Part shown: positions 1 through 7,600 of the stretch, in pieces
Layout: each line of letters starts with the position of its first letter
How positions within the stretch are numbered: the first letter of the stretch is position 1
Source: an uncultured Prevotellaceae bacterium
Lineage (GTDB): Bacteria > Bacteroidota > Bacteroidia > Bacteroidales > Bacteroidaceae
NCBI GenBank assembly: GCA_900543815.1
Contig: UQST01000053.1
Span: forward strand, 1 to 15,829
Length of the DNA: 15,829 bases
Direction of reading: 5' to 3'
The notes under the pieces: generated by a model
The model's input: the letters and a program-made list of their open reading frames with translations, nothing else
Told to the model about the DNA's origin: nothing
The model's database searches: none
Position numbers and translations under genes: made by a program

Positions 1-49
1 ATTGCGTGGCCAAAGAAAATAATGACTTATTACTATATTTTTTGCGCCT

Positions 50-71
50 GTGGGGAAAACGTGGGGAAAAA
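50..71. repeat. Tandem 11-bp direct repeat GTGGGGAAAA
   Basis: The 10-mer GTGGGGAAAA occurs at 50-59 and again at 61-70, one helical turn apart. It lies in the short AT-rich stretch left of the tRNA terminator. No gene is visible between base 1 and the tRNA. The role is unknown; it could be a protein-binding site belonging to a gene beyond the left edge, or chance. Confidence 0.4.
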
Positions 72-82
72 TTGGATAAACA

Positions 83-121
83 AAAAGGCTAAGCGATTGA
101 TAATTGATCACTTAGCCTTTT
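83..121 (-). terminator. Intrinsic terminator of the tRNA-Leu gene
   Basis: Bases 83-93 (aaaaggctaag) are perfectly complementary to 111-121 (cttagcctttt), with one further G-C pair inside after a mismatch. Read on the minus strand, the hairpin starts a few bases past the tRNA 3' end and is followed by TTTTTGTTT, a typical U-tract. The right arm also runs into TTTTATTTT on the plus strand, so the hairpin may work in both directions. Confidence 0.8.
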
Positions 122-127
122 ATTTTG

Positions 128-209
128 TACCCAGACCCGGGGTCGAACCGGGACGGGTTTCCCCACTGGTGTTTGAGACCAGCGCGTCTACCGATTCCGC
201 CATCTGGGC
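128..209 (-). tRNA. tRNA-Leu (anticodon CAA)
   Basis: Read on the minus strand, the sequence folds as a class II (long variable arm) tRNA. The acceptor strand GCCCAGA pairs with TCTGGGT, followed by discriminator A. The D-arm contains GCGGAATCGGTAGACGC. The anticodon stem CTGGT/ACCAG encloses the loop CTCAAAC, giving anticodon CAA (codon UUG). A variable arm TGGGGAAACCCG and a T-arm with GGTTCGACCCC follow. The terminal CCA is not encoded; only CA follows the discriminator. The long variable arm and the anticodon both indicate leucine. It is transcribed alone, with its own promoter and terminator. Confidence 0.97.
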
Positions 210-221
210 TTTATGCGGATG

Positions 222-253
222 CAAAGGTAGGGGTTTCTTGCCAACTGACCAAA
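222..253 (-). promoter_or_regulatory. Promoter of tRNA-Leu (Bacteroidetes type)
   Basis: On the minus strand a -7 box TACCTTTG (222-229) lies 12 bases before the mature tRNA 5' end, and a -33 box TTTG (250-253) lies 20 bases further upstream. Both boxes and their spacing match the Bacteroidetes primary-sigma consensus (TTTG, about 19-20 bp, TAnnTTTG) closely. This is the best promoter in the window and supports the phylum assignment. Confidence 0.85.
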
Positions 254-389
254 TTCTGACACCGTTTTTTTTGTCATCCCGCCCATGTTTCTCCTGCCAG
301 TGGGTTGTGCCAGTGAGGGTTGCGGGGCAGTGTGCATGGGCGTGCGCTCTTTTCTCCTGACTGATGAGGCCCATGTGGGCGGAAAGCCG

Positions 390-397
390 TAAATTTG
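390..397 (+). promoter_or_regulatory. Candidate -7 box for the Nudix gene
   Basis: TAAATTTG at 390-397 matches the Bacteroidetes -7 consensus TAnnTTTG. No TTTG is seen at the expected -33 position (about 366-369), so the promoter would be weak or activator-dependent. It would give a leader of about 80 nt that includes the CG/TA tract at 431-448. The alternative is that the TATAAT inside that tract is itself the promoter element. Confidence 0.4.
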
Positions 398-430
398 CTT
401 GTGCAGAGCGGATGGGAGGCTTCTCCCGCA

Positions 431-448
431 CGCGCGTATATATATAAT
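431..448 (+). promoter_or_regulatory. CG/TA alternating tract upstream of Nudix gene
   Basis: Alternating CGCGCG runs directly into TATATATATAAT. Almost the same arrangement recurs near the right end of the window (15750-15772). It sits 38 bp before the Nudix start codon and ends in a perfect TATAAT. It may be a promoter or an easily melted or left-handed DNA segment; the sequence alone does not decide. Confidence 0.4.
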
Positions 449-475
449 AGAATAGGCCGCTGGTGCAGTGGCGGC

Positions 476-485
476 AGGAGGTGAT
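476..485 (+). promoter_or_regulatory. Full-length Shine-Dalgarno of the Nudix gene
   Basis: AGGAGGTGAT lies directly upstream of the ATG at 487, with five bases between AGGAGG and the start codon. It is a complete complement of the usual 16S rRNA 3' tail. It selects this ATG over the in-frame ATG at 463, which lies upstream of the site. Bacteroidetes genes rarely use such strong sites, so it stands out. Confidence 0.7.
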
Positions 486-486
486 T

Positions 487-1041
487 ATGGAAAAGGACAT
501 CAGTTGGCAGACTCTCTCCTCGGAGTATCTGATAAAGCGCCCGTGGCTCACGGCACGCAGGGATGTGGTGAGGCTGCCTAATGGGGTGGTGCAGGACGAG
601 TATTATGTGCTGGAATACCCCGATTGGATCAATGTGATAGCGCTCACCCGCGACGGACGGATGATACTGGAGCGGCAGTACAGGCATGCTCTGGGCGAAA
701 CGTCTTATGAGATAGTGGCGGGAGTGATGGAGCAGGGGGAAAGTCCTGAGGAGGCTGCTCGTCGTGAGTTGCTTGAGGAGACAGGCTACAGCGGCGGCGA
801 GTGGACGCATCTGATGGACCTCTCGGCCAATCCCAGTACGATGACCAACCTCTGTCACTGCTTCCTGGCTGTGGGGGTGGAGCCTACCGGCCATCAGCAT
901 CTCGACCGCACGGAGTACCTGGAGGTGCATTTCTTCCAGCCCGAGGAGGTGTGGCAGATGCTCCTCGACGGCCAGTTCCGCCAGGCGCTCATGGCAGCTC
1001 CCCTGTGGCGCTTCTTCCATGACAGGAACTGCGGGAAGTAG
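487..1041 (+). CDS. Nudix hydrolase, ADP-ribose pyrophosphatase type
   Basis: A cytosolic hydrolase of 184 residues. The Nudix box is complete at residues 79-101: G79, E85, R93-E94, E97-E98 and G100 fit GX5EX7REUXEEXGU, and these residues bind the catalytic metal ions. Ahead of the box, residues 24-77 (RRDVVRLPNG, then RQYRHALGE and YEIVAGVME) match the N-terminal sheet of the ADP-ribose/NudF-like branch. That branch hydrolyses nucleoside diphosphate sugars such as ADP-ribose to AMP and a sugar phosphate. Substrate choice cannot be read from the sequence. The start is set by the strong Shine-Dalgarno; an in-frame ATG at 463 would add eight residues but lacks a site. The gene stands alone on the plus strand and converges with the lipoprotein gene. 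No signal peptide is seen. Confidence 0.93.
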   Translation: MEKDISWQTLSSEYLIKRPWLTARRDVVRLPNGVVQDEYYVLEYPDWINVIALTRDGRMILERQYRHALGETSYEIVAGVMEQGESPEEAARRELLEETGYSGGEWTHLMDLSANPSTMTNLCHCFLAVGVEPTGHQHLDRTEYLEVHFFQPEEVWQMLLDGQFRQALMAAPLWRFFHDRNCGK

Positions 1042-1074
1042 TTTGCCTGGGGGCAATCGCCGTCCTCTCTCAGC

Positions 1075-1101
1075 GCCTTTGCCTGTTGGTAGGGCAAAGG
1101 C
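1075..1101. terminator. Hairpin between convergent genes
   Basis: GCCTTTGCC (1075-1083) is perfectly complementary to GGCAAAGGC (1093-1101) with a nine-base loop. It sits in the 103-bp gap between the ends of the Nudix and lipoprotein genes and so could serve both. No U-tract follows on either strand, so it would be a stabilising or factor-assisted 3' hairpin rather than a classic intrinsic terminator. Confidence 0.5.
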
Positions 1102-1144
1102 TCCTCAATGCCTCTGCTGACGCTGTGTGCTGCCGACGGGCAGT

Positions 1145-1687
1145 TTATCTGTTTGCCACTACCAGTGCAGACCCGACGTAGGAGACGCGGTAGCGGAATA
1201 GGGGACGGCCGCTTTCGCCTTTTGATACTATGCCCATGCCGTCGAGATCGTAGGTGCGGTTGCATCCCCGGCAGCGGGCAGTGGTTCCCTGCAGGTCCAT
1301 ACGCTTGGTGATGCCGCCGTATTGCTCGTAACAGTTGGGGCAGTTGAGGTCGAAGCACACCACTTGCGGTTCGCTCTTCCCTATCTCGGGCAATGATGGC
1401 TTGCCGATGATGAGCCCGCCCAGTCCCAGGAGGATGGTGTTGTAGTTGTTCAGCGCAACCAGGTTGATGGGCGATGTCTCCTTGCTTCCCTTGAAATAGA
1501 TCTTCTGTCCGTCCATCGTGACAGAGCAGAACTCCCCCAGACTGTTGCAGGCTGTGTAGAGTGCAGGAGCCTGATAGACGTTATCTACCAGCAGTCTGGC
1601 GGGTATGCGGCAGTAGAGGCTGTCGGTCTCGGCACAGGATACCATGCCGAGCAGAAGCATGAAGGTGGCAAGCAGTCGCTCTTTCAT
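1145..1687 (-). CDS. Small lipoprotein with Rieske-like/zinc-ribbon C-terminal domain
   Basis: A predicted lipoprotein of 180 residues. KER at the N-terminus is followed by a hydrophobic stretch and a lipobox-like MVSC with the acylated Cys at residue 18. A middle segment (about residues 75-96, NLVALNNYNTILLGLGG) resembles the beta-rich core of Rieske-fold domains. The C-terminal part carries two CxxC pairs, CPNC at 116-119 and CRGC at 139-142, followed by NRTYDLDGMG and PLFRYRV. The spacing and trailing sequence follow the Rieske pattern (second ligand pair, then a F/Y-D turn, then a final strand). The histidines expected in a [2Fe-2S] Rieske centre are replaced by Cys, which suggests a zinc or rubredoxin-like site. 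It lies 78 bp downstream of argH on the same strand but behind a strong hairpin, so it is probably expressed separately. Function unknown. Confidence 0.75.
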   Translation of the reverse strand: MKERLLATFMLLLGMVSCAETDSLYCRIPARLLVDNVYQAPALYTACNSLGEFCSVTMDGQKIYFKGSKETSPINLVALNNYNTILLGLGGLIIGKPSLPEIGKSEPQVVCFDLNCPNCYEQYGGITKRMDLQGTTARCRGCNRTYDLDGMGIVSKGESGRPLFRYRVSYVGSALVVANR

Positions 1688-1716
1688 CGGATGAGAATCA
1701 TAGGGGTGGTAGAAAC

Positions 1717-1757
1717 GGGGGAAGGCGCTTGTGGGTATCGCCCATCGGCCTTCCCCC
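1717..1757 (-). terminator. Terminator hairpin downstream of argH
   Basis: GGGGGAAGGC (1717-1726) pairs perfectly with GCCTTCCCCC (1748-1757), and an inner TGGG/CCCA pair (1732-1735 with 1741-1744) extends the fold. It starts nine bases past the argH stop codon. On the minus strand it is followed by CGTTTCT, a weak U-tract. It probably ends the pyrE-SRPBCC-argH transcript, perhaps incompletely, leaving some read-through into the lipoprotein gene. Confidence 0.7.
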
Positions 1758-1765
1758 TTGTATAA

Positions 1766-3115
1766 TCAGGATTGGGTTTCCCCGGTGGCCAGTTTGCGCT
1801 CGGCCTCCTCCATGCGTTCGAAGTGGAAGCCGCTCCACACCTCGTCCATCAGCGCCTTTATCTCGGCGGTGCACAGGTTGCCTATGCTGCCCTCGTGGGT
1901 GTGGTGTACCTCCTTGCGAGGCTTGAACTGTCCTGCCTGGATGTCCATTCCCACCTTCTTGTAGGCATCGCGGAAGGGCATCCCCTCGGTGGCGAGGCGG
2001 TTGACCTCCTCCACTGAGAACATCAGGTCATAGCGCGGGTCGTCCAGAATGTGCTCGTTCACCTTGATGCGCTGGATGATGTAGGTGGCCATGGCCAGAC
2101 AGTCGCGCAGCTCCTGGAAACAGGGCAGGAACACCTCCTTGATAATCTGAAGGTCGCGGAAGTAGCCGCTGGGCAGATTGTTCATGATGAGCATGATCTG
2201 CTGGGGCAGTGCCTGTATCTTGTTGCACTTGGCACGTGTGAGCTCAAACACATCGGGGTTCTTCTTGTGCGGCATGATGCTGGAACCGGTGGTGCACTCA
2301 TCGGGGAGCTTGACGAAGGCAAAGTTCTGGCTGTTGAACAGGCAGGCATCAAAGGCCAGCTTGCTCAGTGTGCCGGCCACACTGGCCAGTGCAAATGCCA
2401 CATTGCGCTCCATTTTGCCTCGTCCCATCTGTGCATACACCACGTTGTAGTCCATCGAATCGAATCCCAGAAGGCTGGTGGTCATGCTGCGGTTGAGGGG
2501 AAAACTGCTGCCGTAGCCAGCCGCCGAGCCCAGAGGATTGCGGTTGGTCATGCGGAACGCAGCCTGCAGGAACATCATGTCATCTACCAGACTCTCGGCA
2601 TAAGCGCCAAACCACAGGCCGAAGCTGCTGGGCATGGCCACCTGCAGATGCGTGTAGCCGGGCATGAGCACCTGCTTGTAGCGCTCGCTCTGTGCCTGCA
2701 GTTCGGTGAAGAGTGTGTGCACATCCTGGGCCACCAACTGTAGCTGGCGGCGAGTGAAGAGCTTGAGATCGACCAGCACCTGGTCGTTGCGGCTGCGTCC
2801 GGAGTGAATCTTCTTGCCCATGTCGCCCAGGCGGCGTGTGAGCATCAGCTCTATCTGCGAGTGCACATCCTCCACTCCCTCCTCGATGACAAAGTGCCCC
2901 TCGAGGATTTCCTTGCGGATGGCACGAAGTTCGGCCAGCAGTGCAGTAAGCTCGCTGGCAGTGAGCAGTCCGATGCTCTCCAGCATGGTGATATGTGCCA
3001 TGCTGCCCAGCACATCGCTCTCGGCCAGGTAGAGGTCCATCTCACGGTCTCTGCCCACGGTGAAGCGTTCTATCTCCTGGGCTGTGCTGAAGCCCTTGTC
3101 CCACAATTTTGGCAT
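1766..3115 (-). CDS. argH: Argininosuccinate lyase
   Basis: Cytosolic enzyme of arginine biosynthesis (EC 4.3.2.1) that splits argininosuccinate into arginine and fumarate; homotetramers are usual for the family. The 449 residues match the usual length of about 450-465. The fumarase/aspartase superfamily signature GSSIMPHKKNP is at residues 278-288 and carries the mobile catalytic Ser loop. HSGRSRNDQ is at 104-112, and PGYTHLQ at 152-158 contains the conserved Thr-His pair. It is the last gene of the pyrE-SRPBCC-argH run, 58 bp after the SRPBCC gene, and is followed by a strong hairpin. The ATG at 3115 follows an A-rich leader (CCAAAACACAAAGC), typical of Bacteroidetes starts. No other arginine gene is present in the window. 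Confidence 0.97.
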   Translation of the reverse strand: MPKLWDKGFSTAQEIERFTVGRDREMDLYLAESDVLGSMAHITMLESIGLLTASELTALLAELRAIRKEILEGHFVIEEGVEDVHSQIELMLTRRLGDMGKKIHSGRSRNDQVLVDLKLFTRRQLQLVAQDVHTLFTELQAQSERYKQVLMPGYTHLQVAMPSSFGLWFGAYAESLVDDMMFLQAAFRMTNRNPLGSAAGYGSSFPLNRSMTTSLLGFDSMDYNVVYAQMGRGKMERNVAFALASVAGTLSKLAFDACLFNSQNFAFVKLPDECTTGSSIMPHKKNPDVFELTRAKCNKIQALPQQIMLIMNNLPSGYFRDLQIIKEVFLPCFQELRDCLAMATYIIQRIKVNEHILDDPRYDLMFSVEEVNRLATEGMPFRDAYKKVGMDIQAGQFKPRKEVHHTHEGSIGNLCTAEIKALMDEVWSGFHFERMEEAERKLATGETQS

Positions 3116-3173
3116 AATGCTTTGTGTTTTGGTCTGGGATGACTGAGGGCCGCAGCCCCAGTGTCCCTGTATT

Positions 3174-3650
3174 TTAATAAGGTATGTTGGCCAGCATCTG
3201 CGCCAGTCCCTCTACACCCTTCTCCAGTTTCTTGCCCACCATCTGCTTGATGAGGAAGTTGAGCTCTGCCCTGAGTGTCACGCGCAATGCGCACTGGTCG
3301 GCCTGGGGCAGCAGCTGAATCCACAGGTTGGCCTGCACGGGAGCCCCTTCGAGGGCAAACTTGACGCACTTGGGTTCCTCGCGCTCCACGATGCGCAGCG
3401 TAATCTTGCCCACGGGTGAGTCAGATGTCACGCTGTCGCGATCGACCTGCATCTGGCGTATCTTCTCGTTGGCGGTATCCAGCTGCTCGGCTGTCACCTT
3501 GCCGTCTGCCTGGTCGAGGATGCGCTGGCGCATCTCGGGATTGTCCAGGTTGTTCTGTATGAGTGTCAGGAAAGTGAGGTCCGACAGTCGGTCATATACT
3601 CTCTGCTGGGGAAACGGTGACACATGCACCGTGCTCTTGTATTCTGCCAT
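3174..3650 (-). CDS. SRPBCC-fold protein between pyrE and argH
   Basis: A soluble protein of 158 residues with no signal peptide or membrane segment. The N-terminus (EYKSTVHVSPFPQQRVYDRLS) and the end pattern (ALRVTLRAELNFLIKQMVGKKLEKGVEGLAQMLANIPY, residues about 121-158: strands, then a long C-terminal helix) fit the START/polyketide-cyclase-like SRPBCC fold, which usually forms a hydrophobic ligand pocket. A charged middle region (about 45-75) replaces the usual short helices. The ligand is unknown and no catalytic motif can be named. It sits 130 bp after pyrE and 58 bp before argH, on the same strand, and is probably co-transcribed with them. The purine-rich AAGAAGAGAAGA just before the ATG supports the start. 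A role in either pathway is not evident from the sequence. Confidence 0.8.
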   Translation of the reverse strand: MAEYKSTVHVSPFPQQRVYDRLSDLTFLTLIQNNLDNPEMRQRILDQADGKVTAEQLDTANEKIRQMQVDRDSVTSDSPVGKITLRIVEREEPKCVKFALEGAPVQANLWIQLLPQADQCALRVTLRAELNFLIKQMVGKKLEKGVEGLAQMLANIPY

Positions 3651-3780
3651 TCTTCTCTTCTTGGTTCTTCTTCATTGTGTAAAAAGCGACTCAGTGGCGG
3701 TGGAGCCTTGCCTGACAGGCAAGCAAAGATTCACAGCCACATGGCCGCATGTGTGATGGTCTGCCGCTCAGAGGGCGCTA
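3651..3780 (-). other. pyrE-SRPBCC spacer with two small hairpins
   Basis: The 130-bp spacer has no reading frame of note. It contains two compact inverted repeats: CTTGCC/GGCAAG (3707-3723) and CACATG/CATGTG with loop GCCG (3738-3753). Neither is followed by a U-tract on the minus strand. They may mark an RNA processing site inside the operon; that is a guess from position alone. Confidence 0.35.
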
Positions 3781-4413
3781 TCAAGCGTTCCAGTGTGCGG
3801 GATCCTTGCGCCACTCGTGCAGCATGGGCACCTGGTCATCGGCGATGTAGCCGGTGCGCAGAGCTTCTGCCACCACAGCCTCATAGTTGGTGAGGGTGAT
3901 GAGCTTCACGTCGGCATCGGCAAAAGCCTGCTCTGCTACGGGGAAACCATAGGTGTAGGATGCTACCATGCCCACCACCTCGTAGCCTGCTGCACGCAGA
4001 GCCTCCACAGCCTTCAGACTGCTGCCGCCGGTGCTGATGAGGTCTTCTACCACCACCACCTTGGTGCCGGGCTGCAGTTCGCCCTCTATCAGATTGGCCA
4101 TACCATGGTCCTTGGCCTTGCTACGCACATAGGCGAAGGGCAGCCCCAGAGCATCGGCCACCAGTGCACCCTGTGCGATGGCACCTGTAGCTACACCTGC
4201 TACGGCTTCGGCCTCGGGGAAGTTCTCGAGGATGGTGCGTGTGAGCTCCACCTTGACAAAGGTGCGAAGGTCGGGGAAGGAAAGCGTCTTGCGGTTGTCG
4301 CAATAGAAGGGGCTCTTCCAGCCGCTGGCCCATGTGAAGGGGTTGGTGGGCTGAAGCTTGATGGCCTTTACGTTCAGCAACTTGGCTGCAAAGATAGATT
4401 CCAGTGTATTCAT
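3781..4413 (-). CDS. pyrE: Orotate phosphoribosyltransferase
   Basis: Cytosolic enzyme of de novo pyrimidine synthesis (EC 2.4.2.10) that joins orotate and PRPP to give orotidine 5'-phosphate. The PRPP-binding signature VVVVEDLISTGGSS is at residues 119-132, with the paired acidic residues E123-D124 and the GG loop. The flexible-loop basic residues are present in YVRSKAKDHG (95-104). TWASGWKSPFYCDNRK (27-42) is the expected N-terminal substrate region. The length of 210 is normal. It is the first gene of a minus-strand run with the SRPBCC and argH genes and has a clear -7 box upstream. The ATG at 4413 follows AACACACAAGACACA, an A/C-rich leader. Confidence 0.97.
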   Translation of the reverse strand: MNTLESIFAAKLLNVKAIKLQPTNPFTWASGWKSPFYCDNRKTLSFPDLRTFVKVELTRTILENFPEAEAVAGVATGAIAQGALVADALGLPFAYVRSKAKDHGMANLIEGELQPGTKVVVVEDLISTGGSSLKAVEALRAAGYEVVGMVASYTYGFPVAEQAFADADVKLITLTNYEAVVAEALRTGYIADDQVPMLHEWRKDPAHWNA

Positions 4414-4444
4414 TGTGTCTTGTGTGTTTGGTTCGTTCTTCGCG

Positions 4445-4452
4445 CAAAGTTA
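4445..4452 (-). promoter_or_regulatory. -7 box of the pyrE operon
   Basis: TAACTTTG on the minus strand is a perfect TAnnTTTG match 31 bases upstream of the pyrE ATG. A TTG-containing stretch (GCTTGTG) lies 16-17 bases further upstream, shorter than the usual spacing, so the -33 element is weak. The position gives a leader of roughly 20-25 nt. Confidence 0.65.
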
Positions 4453-4524
4453 CGAAAATCCTCCCACACAAGCCCGCACAATAGTCTGCTAATCATGCAG
4501 GGACCTCATTTGCGGGCACAAAAG

Positions 4525-4556
4525 AGGGGCAGAGAGCCTGCATGCTCCCTGCCCCT
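4525..4556 (-). terminator. Intrinsic terminator of the three-gene surface locus
   Basis: AGGGGCAG (4525-4532) pairs with CTGCCCCT (4549-4556). After one A/C mismatch, GAGC (4534-4537) pairs with GCTC (4544-4547), leaving a six-base loop. On the minus strand the stem is followed by CTTTTGTG, a short U-tract. It lies about 100 bp past the stop codon of the giant gene and would end that transcript before the pyrE promoter. Confidence 0.75.
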
Positions 4557-4590
4557 GGTTAATGTTATGTGCAGCCCTGACTGACTGGAC

Positions 4591-4659
4591 AGCCTGCTGC
4601 GATGACCAACGCACCGCGGTGTGATGACTCATGCACTGCGGTGCGATGGCTCTTGCACC
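4591..4659. repeat. Three degenerate 22-bp repeat units
   Basis: Units begin at 4591, 4613 and 4635, each 22 bp, sharing the pattern CxGCxGyGATGrCy…GC with the next unit starting ACyGCGGTG. The array ends directly at the stop codon of the giant gene. The stretch 4592-4623 matches 15412-15443 at 26 of 32 bases, so it belongs to the same family as the large array at the other end of the locus. The GCACCGCGGTGT core is partly palindromic. Confidence 0.65.
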
Positions 4660-7600
4660 TTACTTCACCAATACGGTCTTGCCGTTGATGATGTAGAGGC
4701 CCTTCTGTGTCTTCTGTACACGGATGCCGTTGATGGTGTAGATGGCATCCTGCTGGTTGGTGCCGGCATTCACGCTGTTGATGCCTACGCCGCCCTTCAT
4801 GTCATTCCACAGAGTCTTCACCTCGGCGGGTGTGAGTGCGTCGTTATATACACGTGCGATGGCTATATCACCACACCAGGCGTTGGTGGCCCTATCACTT
4901 GCGTCGGGATCGCCGCCGATGCCAAACCATCTGCAACCCGTGTTGGGGAAGCGGAATGAGCCGGGCAGCTCTACCTCGGCATCCTTCTCACCGTTCACGT
5001 AGATGCAAGCCTTCTGCTGCTGCTTGTCCCATACGCCCACGATGTGGTAATACACACCTGCCTTGGGAGAGAGAGAACTGTTGACAGAACCCCAATGACT
5101 GTTGCCGTCGGTGGTAACGTTGGGGTTGAAGCGCATCACGTACTGGCCGTCCACATTGGCAGTCTCGAAGCCTGTACCGCCTGCCTGCATGGCAGAGAAG
5201 GGCTTGCCCACAGCCTGCAGGCTTTCGCCCTGATAGTCGGCCTTGATGACCATCTCCAGTGAGTGACCGTTGGCCAGAGCCTTCTTGAAGGTATTGTTCT
5301 TCTCGAAATCTACCTTGTAGAGGCCGTCGGGAACGGTGCCCATCTCGGTGTCGAACTTAGCCACATAGCGGTTGAACTCGGTGTTCCAGTAGGTGGTGGG
5401 AGTGGCGCCCAGAACCTCCACGTTGTTCTTCATGGGAGAAGCATCGGTGGCGGTTCCGTCCTCATTGAACACTACATCCAGCAGCAGCTTCATGCCGTTG
5501 GCAATGAGAGTGGGATAGGAGTTCTCCTCCATATCGCAGTACCACTCACGTCCCCAGCCCACAACGGTCTCCTGCAGAGCAGCGAAGTTGGTGCCGTCAT
5601 AGTTGGTGATGCCTTCCTTCACATCAGCAGCAGCGGTGTTGCCGAAGTCGCTGTTGGTATTGTTCCACACTACGATGTTCTTGTAGGTGCTGGCGGGAGT
5701 GGCTGCCTGCTGGCCGCCGCCCACGATACCCTTGCCTGTGCAAGTGCCTGCAGCATAGAAGTTCTCCACGGTGAATGCATCACGCACGCGGCCTACCAGG
5801 CCACCTACGATGTCGGCTTCACTTGTGATGTCGAGGTTGGTGTAGCAGTTCTTTACGGTAGTGGGACCACCCACGTTGCCGAACAGACCACCGCAGTAGG
5901 CGCTGGCCACATGCAGCTTACCGGTTACCCACACGTTCTCCACTGTGGTGGGCAGCTTGTTGCCGGCTGCATCGCAGTAGTTGCCATGACCAACGTAGCC
6001 ACCCAGCACGCCCGAACCGGTCTCGGTGCAATCGACATCCACATTCTCGAAGCCCACATTGCGCACGCTTCCGCACAGGATACCGAACACACCTGCATAA
6101 CGGTGGTTCTTGCTGGTGAGGTTGGAGATGACATGGCCGCGGCCGTCAAAGTCGATGAAGTTGCGGCAGTTCTTGCCGTCAAACTCATCGCTCTCTCTGT
6201 TGAGGGTATTCCAATCCTCGCCGTAGAGGTCGATATCATCGTCCAGAATCACATAGTTCATCTGACCCACCTTCATCAGGTCGTGCAGAGCCATCAGCTC
6301 ATTGACGTTGGATACGGGGAAGGGATCATCCTGTGTGCCGGCATGCCGGTCGATGTCATAGTCATTGAAGTTGGCAGGGTTGCCCGAGATTGCGATCAGC
6401 TTGTCATACTCGCCGTTGGCATCCACCAGGCGCTGGCCGTACTTCATGTAGGCAGTGCCTGCACCGATATAGGTGGTCACATTATCCACTGCCTTAGCTT
6501 CGGTGGCAGTGATGAGAATCTGACCCTCGGTGAGCTGGGTGCGTGAGAAGACACCTGTAAGACCGTTTCTGGCTCCTGCCTTGGTGGCAAATGTGGTTCC
6601 AGGTACGATGCGCACATCGTCGGTGCACTCGCCGTCATACTCCATATCGGAAATCATGAAGAAGGGCTGGCCTGCCGGGATAGGCATAGTGGCCAGGTTG
6701 AGTGCAATATACTTGACGCCGTCCTTTTCCATGGTGCCGGCAGCAGTATAGACGTTGGTGCCCTCGATAGACTTAATTTCGGTGGCGTAGCATACGGGAG
6801 TCATGTCTCCGGAAAGCCTGTTGACAAGGAACGAGGGATTGTAAGCCGTCTCGTCCACTGCCTCTACAGGCTCGATGACAAACACGCTGTTGTCGGGCTG
6901 TGAGGTGCTCACTGCACTCCATGTACCCACCTGGTTGGCAATCTCATTGCCGCGACCGTTGAGGAAGTGGTAGGTGCCGAGTGATGAACCGTTGATGTTG
7001 CTGAGGTCGATAGAGCACTGGCCGTAACCCAGATACGTTACCTGGACGGCAGAGGGATCCAGCTCCATGGTGGTGGAGTTCTGGTCGGTGCCAGAATTGA
7101 TGAAGAGTCCGCTCCTGCGGTTCTGCAGAGCGTACTTGCCCTTGCTGATTTCCACAAAGCGCCACTGGGCTGCTGTGGGGTCGCTATCCACATCGTCCTT
7201 GCTGAAGTAATAGATACGGTCACCTGCCTTCACGTCTTCCTCCTGCAGGATTTCAGCAGCATCTTCACTGCGAAGTCCGGGTGCGATGTACTGGTCAAAG
7301 AACGGATTGCTGATAGACCACCATGAGGGGATATCCCAACCGCGATACACGAAGTAGTCCTCACTGGGATACTTGATGGTGTACCATGTGTGGGTGTCCA
7401 GCTTGTTCTGCTTGGCCTGGAAAGCCTCCTGGGCATCGGTCAGCAGTTTGGTAGCTGCCTCAAACTTGGTGCGATCCACCTTTTCGTAATCCACCATGCC
7501 GTTGGCCTCGGTGAGAGCAGCCTTGAGAGCCTCTACTGCCTCGGCAGGATACTGTCCCACTGCGTTGCCCACAGCATAGCTGTCAGCCACGACAGCTGCG

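Noticed and set aside
50..80. Possible DnaA-box cluster (GTGGGGAAAA twice, then TTGGATAAAC)
   Set aside because: The nearest 9-mers differ from TTATCCACA-type boxes at two or more positions, and no origin-linked gene is nearby.
22..360. Open reading frame of 112 codons on the plus strand
   Set aside because: It runs through the tRNA-Leu gene, its promoter and its terminator, and has no recognisable protein features.
274..1056. 260-codon minus-strand frame opposite the Nudix gene
   Set aside because: It is antisense to a gene with a complete Nudix box, and its composition (Pro, His, Leu rich) is typical of an antisense shadow.
5263..6546. 427-codon plus-strand frame inside the giant gene
   Set aside because: It is the complement of a well-supported coding region; low-complexity Val/Ala/Gly/His content and no domain.
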